DNA of 64,000 bases from Novosphingobium sp. KCTC 2891 (GTDB taxonomy: Bacteria > Pseudomonadota > Alphaproteobacteria > Sphingomonadales > Sphingomonadaceae): NCBI RefSeq assembly GCF_025938155.1, contig NZ_JAPCZG010000008.1:120706-184705 (forward strand), read 5' to 3'. The first letter of the stretch is position 1, and each line of letters begins with the position of its first letter. The translations under genes were made by a program, and so were the position numbers. The notes under the pieces were generated by a model, which was not told where the DNA came from, did no database searches, and saw nothing but the letters and a program-made list of their open reading frames with translations. Shown piece by piece: positions 11,929 to 22,255 of the stretch.

Positions 11929-12549
11929 TCAGCGCCGGCGGCGCGAAGGCGGCGTCTGCGCCGAGGCGGTCTTGTCCTTGGCCTTTTCCGCCTCCTTCGC
12001 GGCGACTTCCTTCGCGCGCGCGGCCTGAATCAGCGCGACGTCAGAGGCGCTTGCCGCGCGGGCGGGGTAGCGGCAGCCCTTCTGCTGGCCGAGCCCCTTG
12101 AGATAGGCGCGGCGGACCGACCCGGCGTAGATCGCGAGGTTCCACTGGCGCTGGTTCTCGTTCGCGCCGGAAATTTCGCGGATCACGCCGCCGAACGGGA
12201 TCAGCGAGCCAACGATGGATTTGGCCAGGTTGCCCACGCTGTTGCCGCGCTTTTCCGACAGGGACTTTTCCTGCACCACGTCGATGTCATCGCCCAGCAC
12301 GGCGTCGAGCTGGCGAACTTCCTCCTGGATCTGGCCGCACTTGCGCAGTGCCGATACATCGTACGGGTGATCGCGCGCCGCGATCAGGAGAGGCGGTATT
12401 TCGTCTTTCTTGAGGTTGATGTCCGCGAGCGGCTTGGTCACCACATCGGTCGCGGTCACGTCCTTGGGCGCAACCGCGGTCTGGGCGAGGGCCGGCACGG
12501 CCCCCATCAGCGCCAGCAGGCCGGCGGAAATCGTCAGTCGTCTGGTCAT
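11929..12549 (-). CDS. Exported hypothetical protein
   Basis: 206 residues with a clear signal peptide (MTRRLTISAGLL then ALMGAVPALAQ, cleavage after about residue 23). The mature part has a short hydrophobic Gly-containing stretch (VGNLAKSIVGSLIPFGGVI) and a Lys/Ala/Glu-rich tail ending in Arg residues. I do not recognise the family. The ATG at 12549 is preferred over 12558 because AGGG is then nine bases away rather than adjacent. It follows the metallopeptidase gene by 53 bases on the same strand and may be co-transcribed. Confidence 0.65.
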   Translation of the reverse strand: MTRRLTISAGLLALMGAVPALAQTAVAPKDVTATDVVTKPLADINLKKDEIPPLLIAARDHPYDVSALRKCGQIQEEVRQLDAVLGDDIDVVQEKSLSEKRGNSVGNLAKSIVGSLIPFGGVIREISGANENQRQWNLAIYAGSVRRAYLKGLGQQKGCRYPARAASASDVALIQAARAKEVAAKEAEKAKDKTASAQTPPSRRRR

Positions 12550-12602
12550 GTCGATCATCCCTGTTTTCGGCACTACGCGGCAAGGCGGGCGATGTTCCGC
12601 CC

Positions 12603-13505
12603 TTAGCCCGCCATGTCGGCAAAGGTGTCGCACTGGTCCTCGTTGCCCGTGTCGAGACCCTTGCGCAGCCACGTCATGCGCTGTGCCGCGCTGCCGTGGG
12701 TGAAGGCGGCCTCCACCGGCCGCCGGCCTGCGGCCTTCATCAGCGTGTCGTCGCCGATCTGATGCGCGGCGCGCAGGCCTTCTTCCAGATCGCCCGGCTC
12801 GATCCGGTCGCGGTTCTTCGCGGCCCAGACGCCTGCGTAGCAGTCCGCCTGAAGTTCAAGCCGCACCGAAAGCTGGTTGGCGCGGCTGGGGTCGCGCTGC
12901 TGCGCCTGATGGACCTGATCGGACAGCCCGGTCAGGCTCTGGATGTGGTGGCCATATTCGTGGGCCATCACATAGGCACGGGCGAAATCGCCACCGGCAC
13001 CCATCTTCTTGTCCATCTCGGTGTAGAAGTCGGTGTCGATGTAGATGCCCTGGTCGGTGGGGCAATAGAACGGCCCCATCGCGCTCTGCGCCGCACCGCA
13101 GCCGGATTGGCCGGCCTGCGAATAGAACACCAGCTTGGGCGCGGCGGCATTGATGCCCGCCTTGGCGAGGATCGGTTCCCACGTGTGGTTGAGCGAGGCC
13201 AGCGCGTTGCAGCTTTCGTGGCTGAAGGCGTTGACGTTGCAGCTTTCCGCGATGGACTTGGCACCGGTCGGTCCGCTCGCCACCGGCCCGCCGACAACGC
13301 CCTGCTGCCCGCCGCCAAGCAGGTTGCCGAGGCCTCCGAACAGCGCCATGCCGATCACTACCACGATGATCCCGCCGATGCCGAAGCGGCTGCCGATCAG
13401 CGAGAGCAGGCCGAAGGGGAGGCCTCCGCCGCCGCCGCCAAAGCCGCCGCCACGGCCGCGCTGGTCTTCCACCCTGATCGAATCGTCGTAGTCGTCGAGC
13501 CGCAT
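12603..13505 (-). CDS. YpfJ-type neutral zinc metallopeptidase
   Basis: 300 residues. A charged N terminus with a Gly-rich segment is followed by one transmembrane helix (about 38-60) and a zinc protease-like domain with the HExxH motif in AHEYGHHIQSLTG. Further family blocks are ELQADCYAGVWA, which supplies a third zinc ligand region, and FTHGSAAQRMTWLRKG at the C terminus. The topology suggests a membrane-anchored protein with the domain outside the cytoplasm. The physiological substrate of this family is unknown. The start at 13505 gives MRLDDYDDS, the usual N terminus of the family. Confidence 0.9.
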   Translation of the reverse strand: MRLDDYDDSIRVEDQRGRGGGFGGGGGGLPFGLLSLIGSRFGIGGIIVVVIGMALFGGLGNLLGGGQQGVVGGPVASGPTGAKSIAESCNVNAFSHESCNALASLNHTWEPILAKAGINAAAPKLVFYSQAGQSGCGAAQSAMGPFYCPTDQGIYIDTDFYTEMDKKMGAGGDFARAYVMAHEYGHHIQSLTGLSDQVHQAQQRDPSRANQLSVRLELQADCYAGVWAAKNRDRIEPGDLEEGLRAAHQIGDDTLMKAAGRRPVEAAFTHGSAAQRMTWLRKGLDTGNEDQCDTFADMAG

Positions 13506-13752
13506 CGTCTTGTCCCTTCGCCGTTCCGGCGGGCGTGATCGCCCTGGCGGTTTGCGGCATCGCATAAAGGAAATGCCCCGGCCCGGGATGGTTCCGCAAG
13601 ACGTTCCGGATGCCATCATGTGCCATGAGCACCCGGCGTTGCACCGATGCCGCGCTCAAGCGTTGTTCATGTTTGTTGTATCACTGGGAACTTGCGCCGC
13701 CCGACGGGTTTTGACAGCTATCGGACTTGCGGTGAAGCGTTTGGGGGCGTCG

Positions 13753-15282
13753 ATGAGTCGTTGGACATGGCAGCGGCTATCAGGGCGGATCGTCCTTGCT
13801 GCTTCCGCGTTCGCGATGCTGGCGGCCGCAGCCCCCGCGAAACGCGAAAATCCGATCGAAAAGGCACTGCGCCAACACGTCGAGACGCTCGCCAGCGACG
13901 ATTTCGATGGCCGCGAGCCAGGCACCGAGGGCGAGAGCAAGACGCTGCGCTATCTTGCCCGGCAGTGGTTCGACATCGGCATGGAATCGGGCACCAACGA
14001 TCCGGCGCATGGCTGGTTCGCTCCGGTGGAAGTGGTCGAGCGCGAGCCACTGTCGTTCCGCGCTTCCTTCACGCGCGGACGGCGCAAGATCGTGGTGCCC
14101 GACGATGCCGGGCTGGTGGTCACATCGGGCATTCGCAGCCTTGTCGAAAACGCGCCGGTGGTGTTCGTGGGCTATGGCGATGCGCCGGCGGTCCCGCGCA
14201 TCGAACTCGCGGGGCGCATCGCGCTGATGCTCGACAGCCGCCGGCCGGGCAGCGCGCCCGACAGGGAAGGCGGCGATCGCGCCGGGCGCCTGCTCGATGC
14301 CGGTGCGGCGGCGGTGGTGACCGTGCTCGATGGCGACCAGACGATCGACGACGTCACCGCACACCGACGCCGCGCGGGCTATGCGCTGTCGGGCGACAGG
14401 CTGGGCGGGGACATCGAGGCCTATGTCAGTTCTGCGGTGGCCAATGCCATGCTCGCCGGGGGCACGGTGGCCGATGTCAGCGCGCTGCGGCGCGAGGCGG
14501 CGGCGGTGGACTTTGCGCCGCGGCTGATGGGCCTGTCCGGCACGCTGGAGGCGACGAGCCGCGAGACGCGCATCCGCACGCACAACCTGATCGGCAAGCT
14601 GGAAGGCCGCAATCCCGGCAGCGGTGCGGTCATGCTCGTCGCGCACTGGGACCACTTCGGCAAATGCGCGTCCCCGCCGGCCGAAGACCTGATCTGCAAC
14701 GGCGCGGTGGACAATGCCAGCGGGCTTGCGGTGATCACCGAGGCCGCGCGCATTCTCTCGCGCGGGCGGCAACTGGACCGCGACGTCTATTTCCTGGCGA
14801 CCACGGGCGAGGAACTGGGCCTGCTGGGGGCGCTGGCCTTTGCCGAAAGCCCGCCGCTGCCGCTCGATCGGATCGTGGCGGTGTTCAACGTCGACAGCAC
14901 GGGGCTGGCTCCCGCCGGTCAGCCATTCAGCGTGGTGGGCAAGGGCACGACCGATCTCGACGCCGGGATCGTGCAGGTGGTGCGCGCGATGAAGCGCAAG
15001 CTGGCGCCGGGCGATGCCGCCAATGCCTTCATCAAGCGGCAGGATGGCTGGGTGTTCCGGCAGCATGATGTGCCCGCCGTGATGGTCAGCACCAGCTATT
15101 CGAACCAGGAACGGCTCGAGAAGTTCATGGAGGATACTTACCACCGTCCGTCGGACGAGGCGGCGAAGGTGGAATATGGCGGCATGGTGGACGATGTGCA
15201 GATGCAGGTCGAACTCGTGCGCTATTTCGGTGACGCCCGGCGATTTCCGGGTCGAACGAATGCAGGTTCCCGTACCCCCTAG
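13753..15282 (+). CDS. M28 family metallopeptidase (exported)
   Basis: 509 residues with an N-terminal signal sequence (RIVLAASAFAMLAAAAPAK). The middle is a protease-associated-type insert. The catalytic domain shows the M28 zinc ligands: HWDHFG (first His and Asp), GAVDNASG (bridging Asp), TTGEELG (catalytic Glu and ligand Glu) and VFNVDSTG. Family members are aminopeptidases or carboxypeptidases of the periplasm. The frame is open from 13510, but the ATG at 13753, with GGGGG upstream and a signal peptide directly after, is the sensible start. Confidence 0.88.
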   Translation: MSRWTWQRLSGRIVLAASAFAMLAAAAPAKRENPIEKALRQHVETLASDDFDGREPGTEGESKTLRYLARQWFDIGMESGTNDPAHGWFAPVEVVEREPLSFRASFTRGRRKIVVPDDAGLVVTSGIRSLVENAPVVFVGYGDAPAVPRIELAGRIALMLDSRRPGSAPDREGGDRAGRLLDAGAAAVVTVLDGDQTIDDVTAHRRRAGYALSGDRLGGDIEAYVSSAVANAMLAGGTVADVSALRREAAAVDFAPRLMGLSGTLEATSRETRIRTHNLIGKLEGRNPGSGAVMLVAHWDHFGKCASPPAEDLICNGAVDNASGLAVITEAARILSRGRQLDRDVYFLATTGEELGLLGALAFAESPPLPLDRIVAVFNVDSTGLAPAGQPFSVVGKGTTDLDAGIVQVVRAMKRKLAPGDAANAFIKRQDGWVFRQHDVPAVMVSTSYSNQERLEKFMEDTYHRPSDEAAKVEYGGMVDDVQMQVELVRYFGDARRFPGRTNAGSRTP

Positions 15283-16806
<1,524 letters not shown>

Positions 16807-16842
16807 TCGGCGCGCGGGTGCAGGCGTGACCGGGGGCGGGCG

Positions 16843-18024
16843 ATGACGCCTTCGGCGCGCGTACAGGCGGCTATCGACATTCTCGACGCTGTGATCGCGG
16901 CGGCACGGGGGCAGGGTGCTTCGGCCGACCGCATCGCGGCGGAGTGGTTCCGCGCGCGCCGTTTCGTCGGATCGAAGGACCGCCGCGCGATCCGCGATAT
17001 GGCATGGAACGCCATCCGGGCCTGCGGTGACATTCCCGAGAATGGCCGGGCTGCCATGCTGCGGCTGGCGCAAGGCGATGCCGCGCTGGCGGCGCTGTTC
17101 GACGGATCGCGCTATGGCCCGGCGCCGATCGGTGCGGGCGAAGGCGCGGCAAGCGGGGGCGCGGCGCCGCAATGGCTGCTGGACCGTCTTGAAGCGTCGG
17201 GTCTTGGGCCGGACGAGCAGGGCGCGCTGCTGGCGCGTGCGCCGCTCGATCTGCGTGCCAACGGCCTGAAGATCACGCGTGAGGAATTGGCCGACCGGCT
17301 ACCGGTGACGGCGGAGCCGACGGCGGCCCGGCAGGGGCTGAGGCTCGCTGCGGGCACGGCGGCCGAGAGCTGGCCGGAATATGCCCAAGGGCTGTTCGAG
17401 GTGCAGGACACCGGCAGCCAGCTTTCGTGCGAAGCGCTGGACGTGCGACCGGGCGAGACGGTGGTGGATCTGTGCGCCGGTGCGGGCGGCAAGACGCTCG
17501 CACTCGCCGCAGCGATGGGCAACACCGGGCGCCTGATCGCCTGCGACATCGACCGCGCGCGCCTTTCGCGCCTGCCCGAACGCGCGGCACGTGCCGGCGC
17601 GCTGGCGGAGACTCGGCTGCTCGATCCGGGCCGCGAGATGCAGGCGCTCGCCGATCTGGCCGGCGGCGTCGACGCAGCGCTGGTCGATGCGCCCTGTTCG
17701 GGCACGGGCACGTGGCGGCGCAATCCCGAGGCGCGCTGGAGGCTGACGCCCGCGGGCATCACGCGCTACGCCGGGATGCAGGCGAACGTCCTGCGCATTG
17801 CGGCCGATCTTGTCGCGCCGGGTGGCCGGCTCGTCTACATCGTCTGTTCGCTCCTCGATCAGGAGGGCGCCGACGTGGTGCGGGCCTTCCTTGCCGAACG
17901 GTCGGACTGGGTGGCGGAAACGGTGACGTGCCCGCTGGGCCGCGCCCGCGGCGATGGGTGGCGGCTGACACCGTTCCATGACGGGACGGACGGGTTTTTC
18001 TTCGCACGGCTGCGGCACTTGTGA
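16843..18024 (+). CDS. rsmB: RsmB-type 16S rRNA (cytosine-5) methyltransferase
   Basis: 393 residues. An N-terminal NusB-like helical region is followed by a SAM-dependent m5C domain: motif I VVDLCAGAGGKTLALAA, motif IV DAPCSGTGTWRRNP (Cys285) and motif VI VYIVCSLLDQEG (Cys335, the nucleophile in this family). The domain order is that of RsmB/Fmu, which methylates C967 of 16S rRNA; other NOP2/Sun members cannot be fully excluded. It lies 36 bases after guaB. Confidence 0.88.
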   Translation: MTPSARVQAAIDILDAVIAAARGQGASADRIAAEWFRARRFVGSKDRRAIRDMAWNAIRACGDIPENGRAAMLRLAQGDAALAALFDGSRYGPAPIGAGEGAASGGAAPQWLLDRLEASGLGPDEQGALLARAPLDLRANGLKITREELADRLPVTAEPTAARQGLRLAAGTAAESWPEYAQGLFEVQDTGSQLSCEALDVRPGETVVDLCAGAGGKTLALAAAMGNTGRLIACDIDRARLSRLPERAARAGALAETRLLDPGREMQALADLAGGVDAALVDAPCSGTGTWRRNPEARWRLTPAGITRYAGMQANVLRIAADLVAPGGRLVYIVCSLLDQEGADVVRAFLAERSDWVAETVTCPLGRARGDGWRLTPFHDGTDGFFFARLRHL

Positions 18025-18089
18025 TAAAAACCCGGAGGATGGACGCCGGAGGATCTCGCAAGCTGGATTTCCGGCTCAAGGAGCTGTTG

Positions 18090-18596
18090 ATGCGCTATAC
18101 GCCTGCTGCTGTTGCCCTGTCCCTGTTGGTCCTGGTCACCGGAAGCATGGGATCGGCGCGCGTGAGCGACCCGATCGATCCGCGCGCGCAGATGCTGCTC
18201 GAAACGGGCCGTGCGCAGCTGTCGCACGGCGAAATCGATGGCGCGACGGACAGCTTCGAGGCGGCGCTGGCGGTCGATCCCGGCTATGTCGGCACGTACC
18301 TCGCGCTCGGCGACGCGGCGCGCAAGTCGGGCCTTCAGGGCAAGGCGATCCACTACTACCGCGAAGCGCTGGAGCGCGATCCCAACAATGTCGCGGCGAT
18401 TTCCGGCGAAGGCGGTGCCTTGGCCGAGAAGGGCGCGGTCGAGAAGGCACGCGCGAATCTCGCCCGGCTGGAAGGGCTGTGCGGGAAGGGCTGCGGCGAG
18501 ACGGAAGCGCTGTCCGCCGCCATCGCGCGCGGCGCGGTGCCCAAAGTGGTGACCGCCGAGGCGATCACGCCGCAACCGACTGTTGAAGCAAACTGA
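18090..18596 (+). CDS. Exported TPR-repeat protein
   Basis: 168 residues with a signal peptide (about 1-24: LSLLVLVTGSMGSARV) and two to three tetratricopeptide repeats (about 38-105), seen as ARAQLSHGEIDGATDSFEAA and a second repeat around YLALGDAARKSG and YYREALERDPNN. TPR proteins act as binding scaffolds; the partner is unknown. The ATG at 18090 has AAGGAG six bases upstream, clearly better than the earlier in-frame codon at 18021, which overlaps rsmB. Confidence 0.82.
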   Translation: MRYTPAAVALSLLVLVTGSMGSARVSDPIDPRAQMLLETGRAQLSHGEIDGATDSFEAALAVDPGYVGTYLALGDAARKSGLQGKAIHYYREALERDPNNVAAISGEGGALAEKGAVEKARANLARLEGLCGKGCGETEALSAAIARGAVPKVVTAEAITPQPTVEAN

Positions 18597-18651
18597 CAGG
18601 CGAAGAACTGAGAGTGAAGGCAGCGGCCGGCGCAATCACCCGCCCGTAGCG

Positions 18652-19137
18652 TCAGATCAGCGCGCGGAACTCGTCCAGCACCTGCCGGTAGACACGCCGC
18701 TTGAACGGCACGATCAGGTCGGGGAGCATTTCCGGCTCGACCCATTTCCATTCGCAGAATTCGGGCGGGTTATGCGCCTCAAGGTCAATGTGCGCGTCTT
18801 CGCCGGTGAAGCGCAGCAGCAGCCAGCGCTGGCGCTGCCCGCGAAAGCGGCCGCCCCACAGTTTGCCGAGGAGCTCGCCGGGAAGATCATAGAAATGTTC
18901 TTCCCGGCTCTCCGCGATCACGGTGACGAGGTCCGGCGTGACGCCGGTTTCCTCGTGCAGTTCGCGGAACGCGGCGGGGTGGAGATCCTCCCCGTCGTCG
19001 ATCCCGCCCTGCGGCATCTGCCAGGCATCGCCTTCCTTGTTGTCGATACGCTTGCCCACGAACACGCGGCCATGCGCATTGACCAGCATCACGCCCACGC
19101 AAGGACGATAGGGAAGCCCGGCAAAGTCAGCACTCAT
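18652..19137 (-). CDS. rppH: RNA pyrophosphohydrolase (Nudix)
   Basis: 161 residues, the standard RppH size. It begins with LPYRPCVGVMLVN and has the Nudix box GGIDDGEDLHPAAFRELHEE at about residues 45-64, followed by the RppH features around WLLLRFTG and the C-terminal VVPFKRRVY-like segment. RppH removes pyrophosphate from mRNA 5' ends to trigger decay. GAGGAA lies 10 bases upstream. It follows the esterase gene by 32 bases on the same strand. Confidence 0.93.
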   Translation of the reverse strand: MSADFAGLPYRPCVGVMLVNAHGRVFVGKRIDNKEGDAWQMPQGGIDDGEDLHPAAFRELHEETGVTPDLVTVIAESREEHFYDLPGELLGKLWGGRFRGQRQRWLLLRFTGEDAHIDLEAHNPPEFCEWKWVEPEMLPDLIVPFKRRVYRQVLDEFRALI

Positions 19138-19169
19138 CGCGTTGTCGTTCCTCAGTGTTCAGCCCGGCA

Positions 19170-20141
19170 TCAGGCGCCTGCCTTTGCCAGCTTCACGCGC
19201 ACCTCGGCCAGAATTGCGGCGAGGTCGTCGTTCGCGCTCGGCAGGGCCTTGCGGGTCTGGACGAAGCCATGGATCGTGCCTTTCATCTCAAGGTAGGTTA
19301 CGTCAACCCCCGCTTGGATCAGCGCAGCGCCATAGGCGCGGCCACCGTCCCGCAATGGATCGAGTCCGGCGGTGACGAGCACGGTCGGCGGGGTGCCGGC
19401 AAGATCGCCCTTGATCGGTGCGGAACGGGGATGGCCCTGCTCGGCGCCATAGGCTTCGCCGAACCAGATCATCGTTTCGCGGGTCAGCAGGAAGCCTTCG
19501 GCGAAGGCATGATACGACCAGTCGTCGAGGTTGTCGTCCGCCACGGGATAGAGGGGCACCTGCACCAGCACGGGAACCGCGGCGGGTTTTGCCGCGAGCG
19601 CCTGGGCGATGACGATGGTGAGGTTTCCGCCGGCCGAATCGCCCATCGGGACAAGCCCGGTGAACGTGCGGCCCAGTTCGGCCGGGCTGCTGGCGATCCA
19701 GCGCGTCGCGGCTTCGCAGTCATCGGGCGCGGCAGGGAAGGGGGCTTCGGGTGCCAGGCGGTAATCCACCGCCACCACCGGAAGGTCCAGATCGGCCGAG
19801 ATCGCGGTGCACAGGCTGTGATGGCTTTCTAGATCGCCGATGACGAAGCCGCCACCGTGGTAGAACACCACCACTGGGCCGGCCTCGCGCACTTCGCGCG
19901 TATCGTAGAAGCGCAAGCGGATGTCGCCGGCGGGCCCCGGGCAGGTCAGGTCGCGGATCACGGCGAGCGGGCGGGGATCGGCCTCGGCCATCTGGCCCAT
20001 GGCGATGTAGCCCGCGCGCGCGGCCTCGGGACCGACCGCGCTCATCGGGGGTGCATCGATCGCGTTCATCATGTCGAGGAAGGCGCGCACGTCGGGCCGC
20101 ACGTAGTGCTCGGTCCGCTCGATGGTTTCGCTATCAGCCAT
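19170..20141 (-). CDS. Alpha/beta hydrolase, hormone-sensitive-lipase (family IV) esterase
   Basis: 323 residues. It has the HSL-family oxyanion motif YHGGGFVIG (about residues 90-98), the nucleophile elbow GDSAGGN (about 163), the catalytic Asp in AGLDPLRDGG (about 264) and the catalytic His in GTIHGF (about 293). These enzymes hydrolyse short-chain carboxylic esters in the cytoplasm; the natural substrate is unknown. The ATG at 20141 has AAGGG nearby; the frame is open to 20216 without family support. Confidence 0.9.
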   Translation of the reverse strand: MADSETIERTEHYVRPDVRAFLDMMNAIDAPPMSAVGPEAARAGYIAMGQMAEADPRPLAVIRDLTCPGPAGDIRLRFYDTREVREAGPVVVFYHGGGFVIGDLESHHSLCTAISADLDLPVVAVDYRLAPEAPFPAAPDDCEAATRWIASSPAELGRTFTGLVPMGDSAGGNLTIVIAQALAAKPAAVPVLVQVPLYPVADDNLDDWSYHAFAEGFLLTRETMIWFGEAYGAEQGHPRSAPIKGDLAGTPPTVLVTAGLDPLRDGGRAYGAALIQAGVDVTYLEMKGTIHGFVQTRKALPSANDDLAAILAEVRVKLAKAGA

Positions 20142-20360
20142 TGCCCTTGGTCCTTTTCCCTTGTCCGGTTGCACCGCCGGGGTGCCCGCTCGTGATATTG
20201 AGTCTGCTTTTTGCAACTTGACTAGCCCTCTCGAACGGAATCAAGTCGGTGGGAGCGTTTTTGCGTGGGAGAGATTTTCTTCTTTGCGTGAGCGCCAGTG
20301 GGGGAATAGGCGCGGAGCAAGCTCTTCCGGGGGACTCTCCGGCGCGCAGCAGAGGATCAT

Positions 20361-22244
20361 ATGGCTACACTTGCAGAAGGACCGGACGCTCTGACGGGCG
20401 GCAAGGAAACGCCCGCCCCCGAGGCGGTCGTGGTACGTTTTGCCGGCGACTCGGGCGACGGCATGCAGCTGACCGGTGGTCAGTTCACGCTTTCCACCGC
20501 GCTGGCGGGTAATGACCTTGCCACGTTCCCCGATTTCCCCGCCGAAATCCGCGCGCCGCAGGGCACGCTGTTCGGTGTCTCGGCGTTCCAGATCAACTTT
20601 GGCTCGACTGACATCGACACGGCGGGCGACCAGCCCGACGTGCTCGTGGCGATGAACCCGGCTGCGTTGAAGACCAACGTCGGCGCGCTCAAGGCCGGCG
20701 GCCTGATCATCGCGGACACCGGCGAGTTCAACAAGCGCAACCTGGAAAAGGCCAAGTACGACGTCAGCCCGTTTGACGACGGCAGCCTTGAAAAGTGGCA
20801 GGTCCTGGCGTTCGACATCTCGGCACTGACGCTGGAAGCGGTGAAGCCCTTCGGCCTTGGCAACAAGGAAGCGCTCCGCTGCAAGAACATGTGGACGCTC
20901 GGCCTTGCGCTGTGGATGTTCGACCGTGATCGCCAGCCGCTGATCGACTGGCTCAACGCCAAGTTCGCCAAGAACAAGGTGCTGGCCGACGCCAACATTG
21001 CCGCGCTGAATGCCGGCCATGCCTATGGTGAGACGGCGGAAATCGCCGGGCCGCTCAAGCAGTATCACATCGCTCCGGTCGAAAGCGAACCGGGCCTCTA
21101 CCGTACCGTCACCGGCGCGGAAGCGATCAGCCTGGGCCTCGTGGCGGGCGCGCAGCTGGCCGAATTGCCGCTGTTCTTCGGCGGTTATCCGATTACCCCG
21201 GCCTCCGCGATCCTGCACAACCTTGCGCGGCTCAAGGAATTCGGGGTCACCACCTTCCAGGCGGAAGACGAGATCGCGGCGATCGCCTCGGCCATCGGCG
21301 CGTCCTATGCGGGCCAGCTGGGCGTGACGTCGTCCTCCGGCCCCGGCATCGCGCTGAAGGGTGAGGCCATGGGCCTTGCCATCATCACCGAGCTGCCGCT
21401 GGTCATCGTCAACTCGCAGCGCGGCGGCCCTTCGACCGGCCTGCCGACCAAGACCGAGCAGTCGGACCTCTATCAGGCCGTTTATGGCCGCAACGGCGAC
21501 GCGCCGATGCCGGTCATCGCCGCGCGTTCGGCGTCGGACTGCTTCGAATGCGCGATCGAGGCGTGCCGCATCGCGGTGGAATACATGACCCCGGTCATGC
21601 TGCTCACCGACGGCTACATCGCCAATGCGGCCGAACCGTGGAAGGTGCCGGATCCGGCCAGCTTCACGCCGTTCCCGGCGAAGTTCCTCGAAGAGAAGAA
21701 CGGCCCGAACGGCGAACTGCTGCCTTTCGCGCGAGACGAGAAGGGCGCCCGTCCGTGGATCAAGGCCGGTACGCCTGGCCTGATGCACCGTATCGGCGGC
21801 ATCGAGAAGAACCCCGGCACCGGCAATATCGACTATTCGCCGGCCAGCCACCAGCTGATGACCGACGCGCGCCGCGCAAAGGTCGACGGGGTTGCCAATA
21901 GCATCCCGCAGCAGGAGGTGACTCTTGGCGAGGCGGGCGGCAAGCTCGCGGTCGTTGGTTGGGGCAGTACCTATGGCCCGATCCACCAGGCCGTGCGCCG
22001 CGCACGCCGCAAGGGGCTCGACGTCGCGCACATTCATGTGCGCCACATCTGGCCGCTGCCGACCAACCTGGGCGATCTGCTCAAGGGGTATGACAAGGTG
22101 CTGGTGCCCGAAATGAACACCGGGCAGTTCAAGACCGTGCTGCGCGACCAGTATCTGGTCGACGCCAAGCCGCTCAACAAGACCAGCGGCCAGCCGTTCA
22201 CGATCGCGGAAATCGAAGCCGCGATCGAAGCCGCGCTGGCGTAA
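20361..22244 (+). CDS. korA: 2-oxoglutarate:ferredoxin oxidoreductase, alpha subunit (gamma-alpha fusion)
   Basis: 627 residues. The first about 190 residues are the gamma domain (VVVRFAGDSGDGMQLTGGQF), fused to the alpha (pyrimidine-binding) domain, which contains GYPITPASAILH and TSSSGPGIALKGEAMG and ends in the transketolase C-like domain. The fused layout is that of the two-subunit KGOR/KorAB type. With KorB it decarboxylates 2-oxoglutarate to succinyl-CoA, reducing ferredoxin. The ATG has AGAGGA five bases upstream. No ferredoxin gene is adjacent. Confidence 0.9.
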   Translation: MATLAEGPDALTGGKETPAPEAVVVRFAGDSGDGMQLTGGQFTLSTALAGNDLATFPDFPAEIRAPQGTLFGVSAFQINFGSTDIDTAGDQPDVLVAMNPAALKTNVGALKAGGLIIADTGEFNKRNLEKAKYDVSPFDDGSLEKWQVLAFDISALTLEAVKPFGLGNKEALRCKNMWTLGLALWMFDRDRQPLIDWLNAKFAKNKVLADANIAALNAGHAYGETAEIAGPLKQYHIAPVESEPGLYRTVTGAEAISLGLVAGAQLAELPLFFGGYPITPASAILHNLARLKEFGVTTFQAEDEIAAIASAIGASYAGQLGVTSSSGPGIALKGEAMGLAIITELPLVIVNSQRGGPSTGLPTKTEQSDLYQAVYGRNGDAPMPVIAARSASDCFECAIEACRIAVEYMTPVMLLTDGYIANAAEPWKVPDPASFTPFPAKFLEEKNGPNGELLPFARDEKGARPWIKAGTPGLMHRIGGIEKNPGTGNIDYSPASHQLMTDARRAKVDGVANSIPQQEVTLGEAGGKLAVVGWGSTYGPIHQAVRRARRKGLDVAHIHVRHIWPLPTNLGDLLKGYDKVLVPEMNTGQFKTVLRDQYLVDAKPLNKTSGQPFTIAEIEAAIEAALA

Positions 22245-22255
22245 GGGGAACAGAC

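Noticed and set aside
13711..13716. TTGACA upstream of the M28 peptidase as a promoter
   Set aside because: No usable -10 element lies at the right distance before the start codon.
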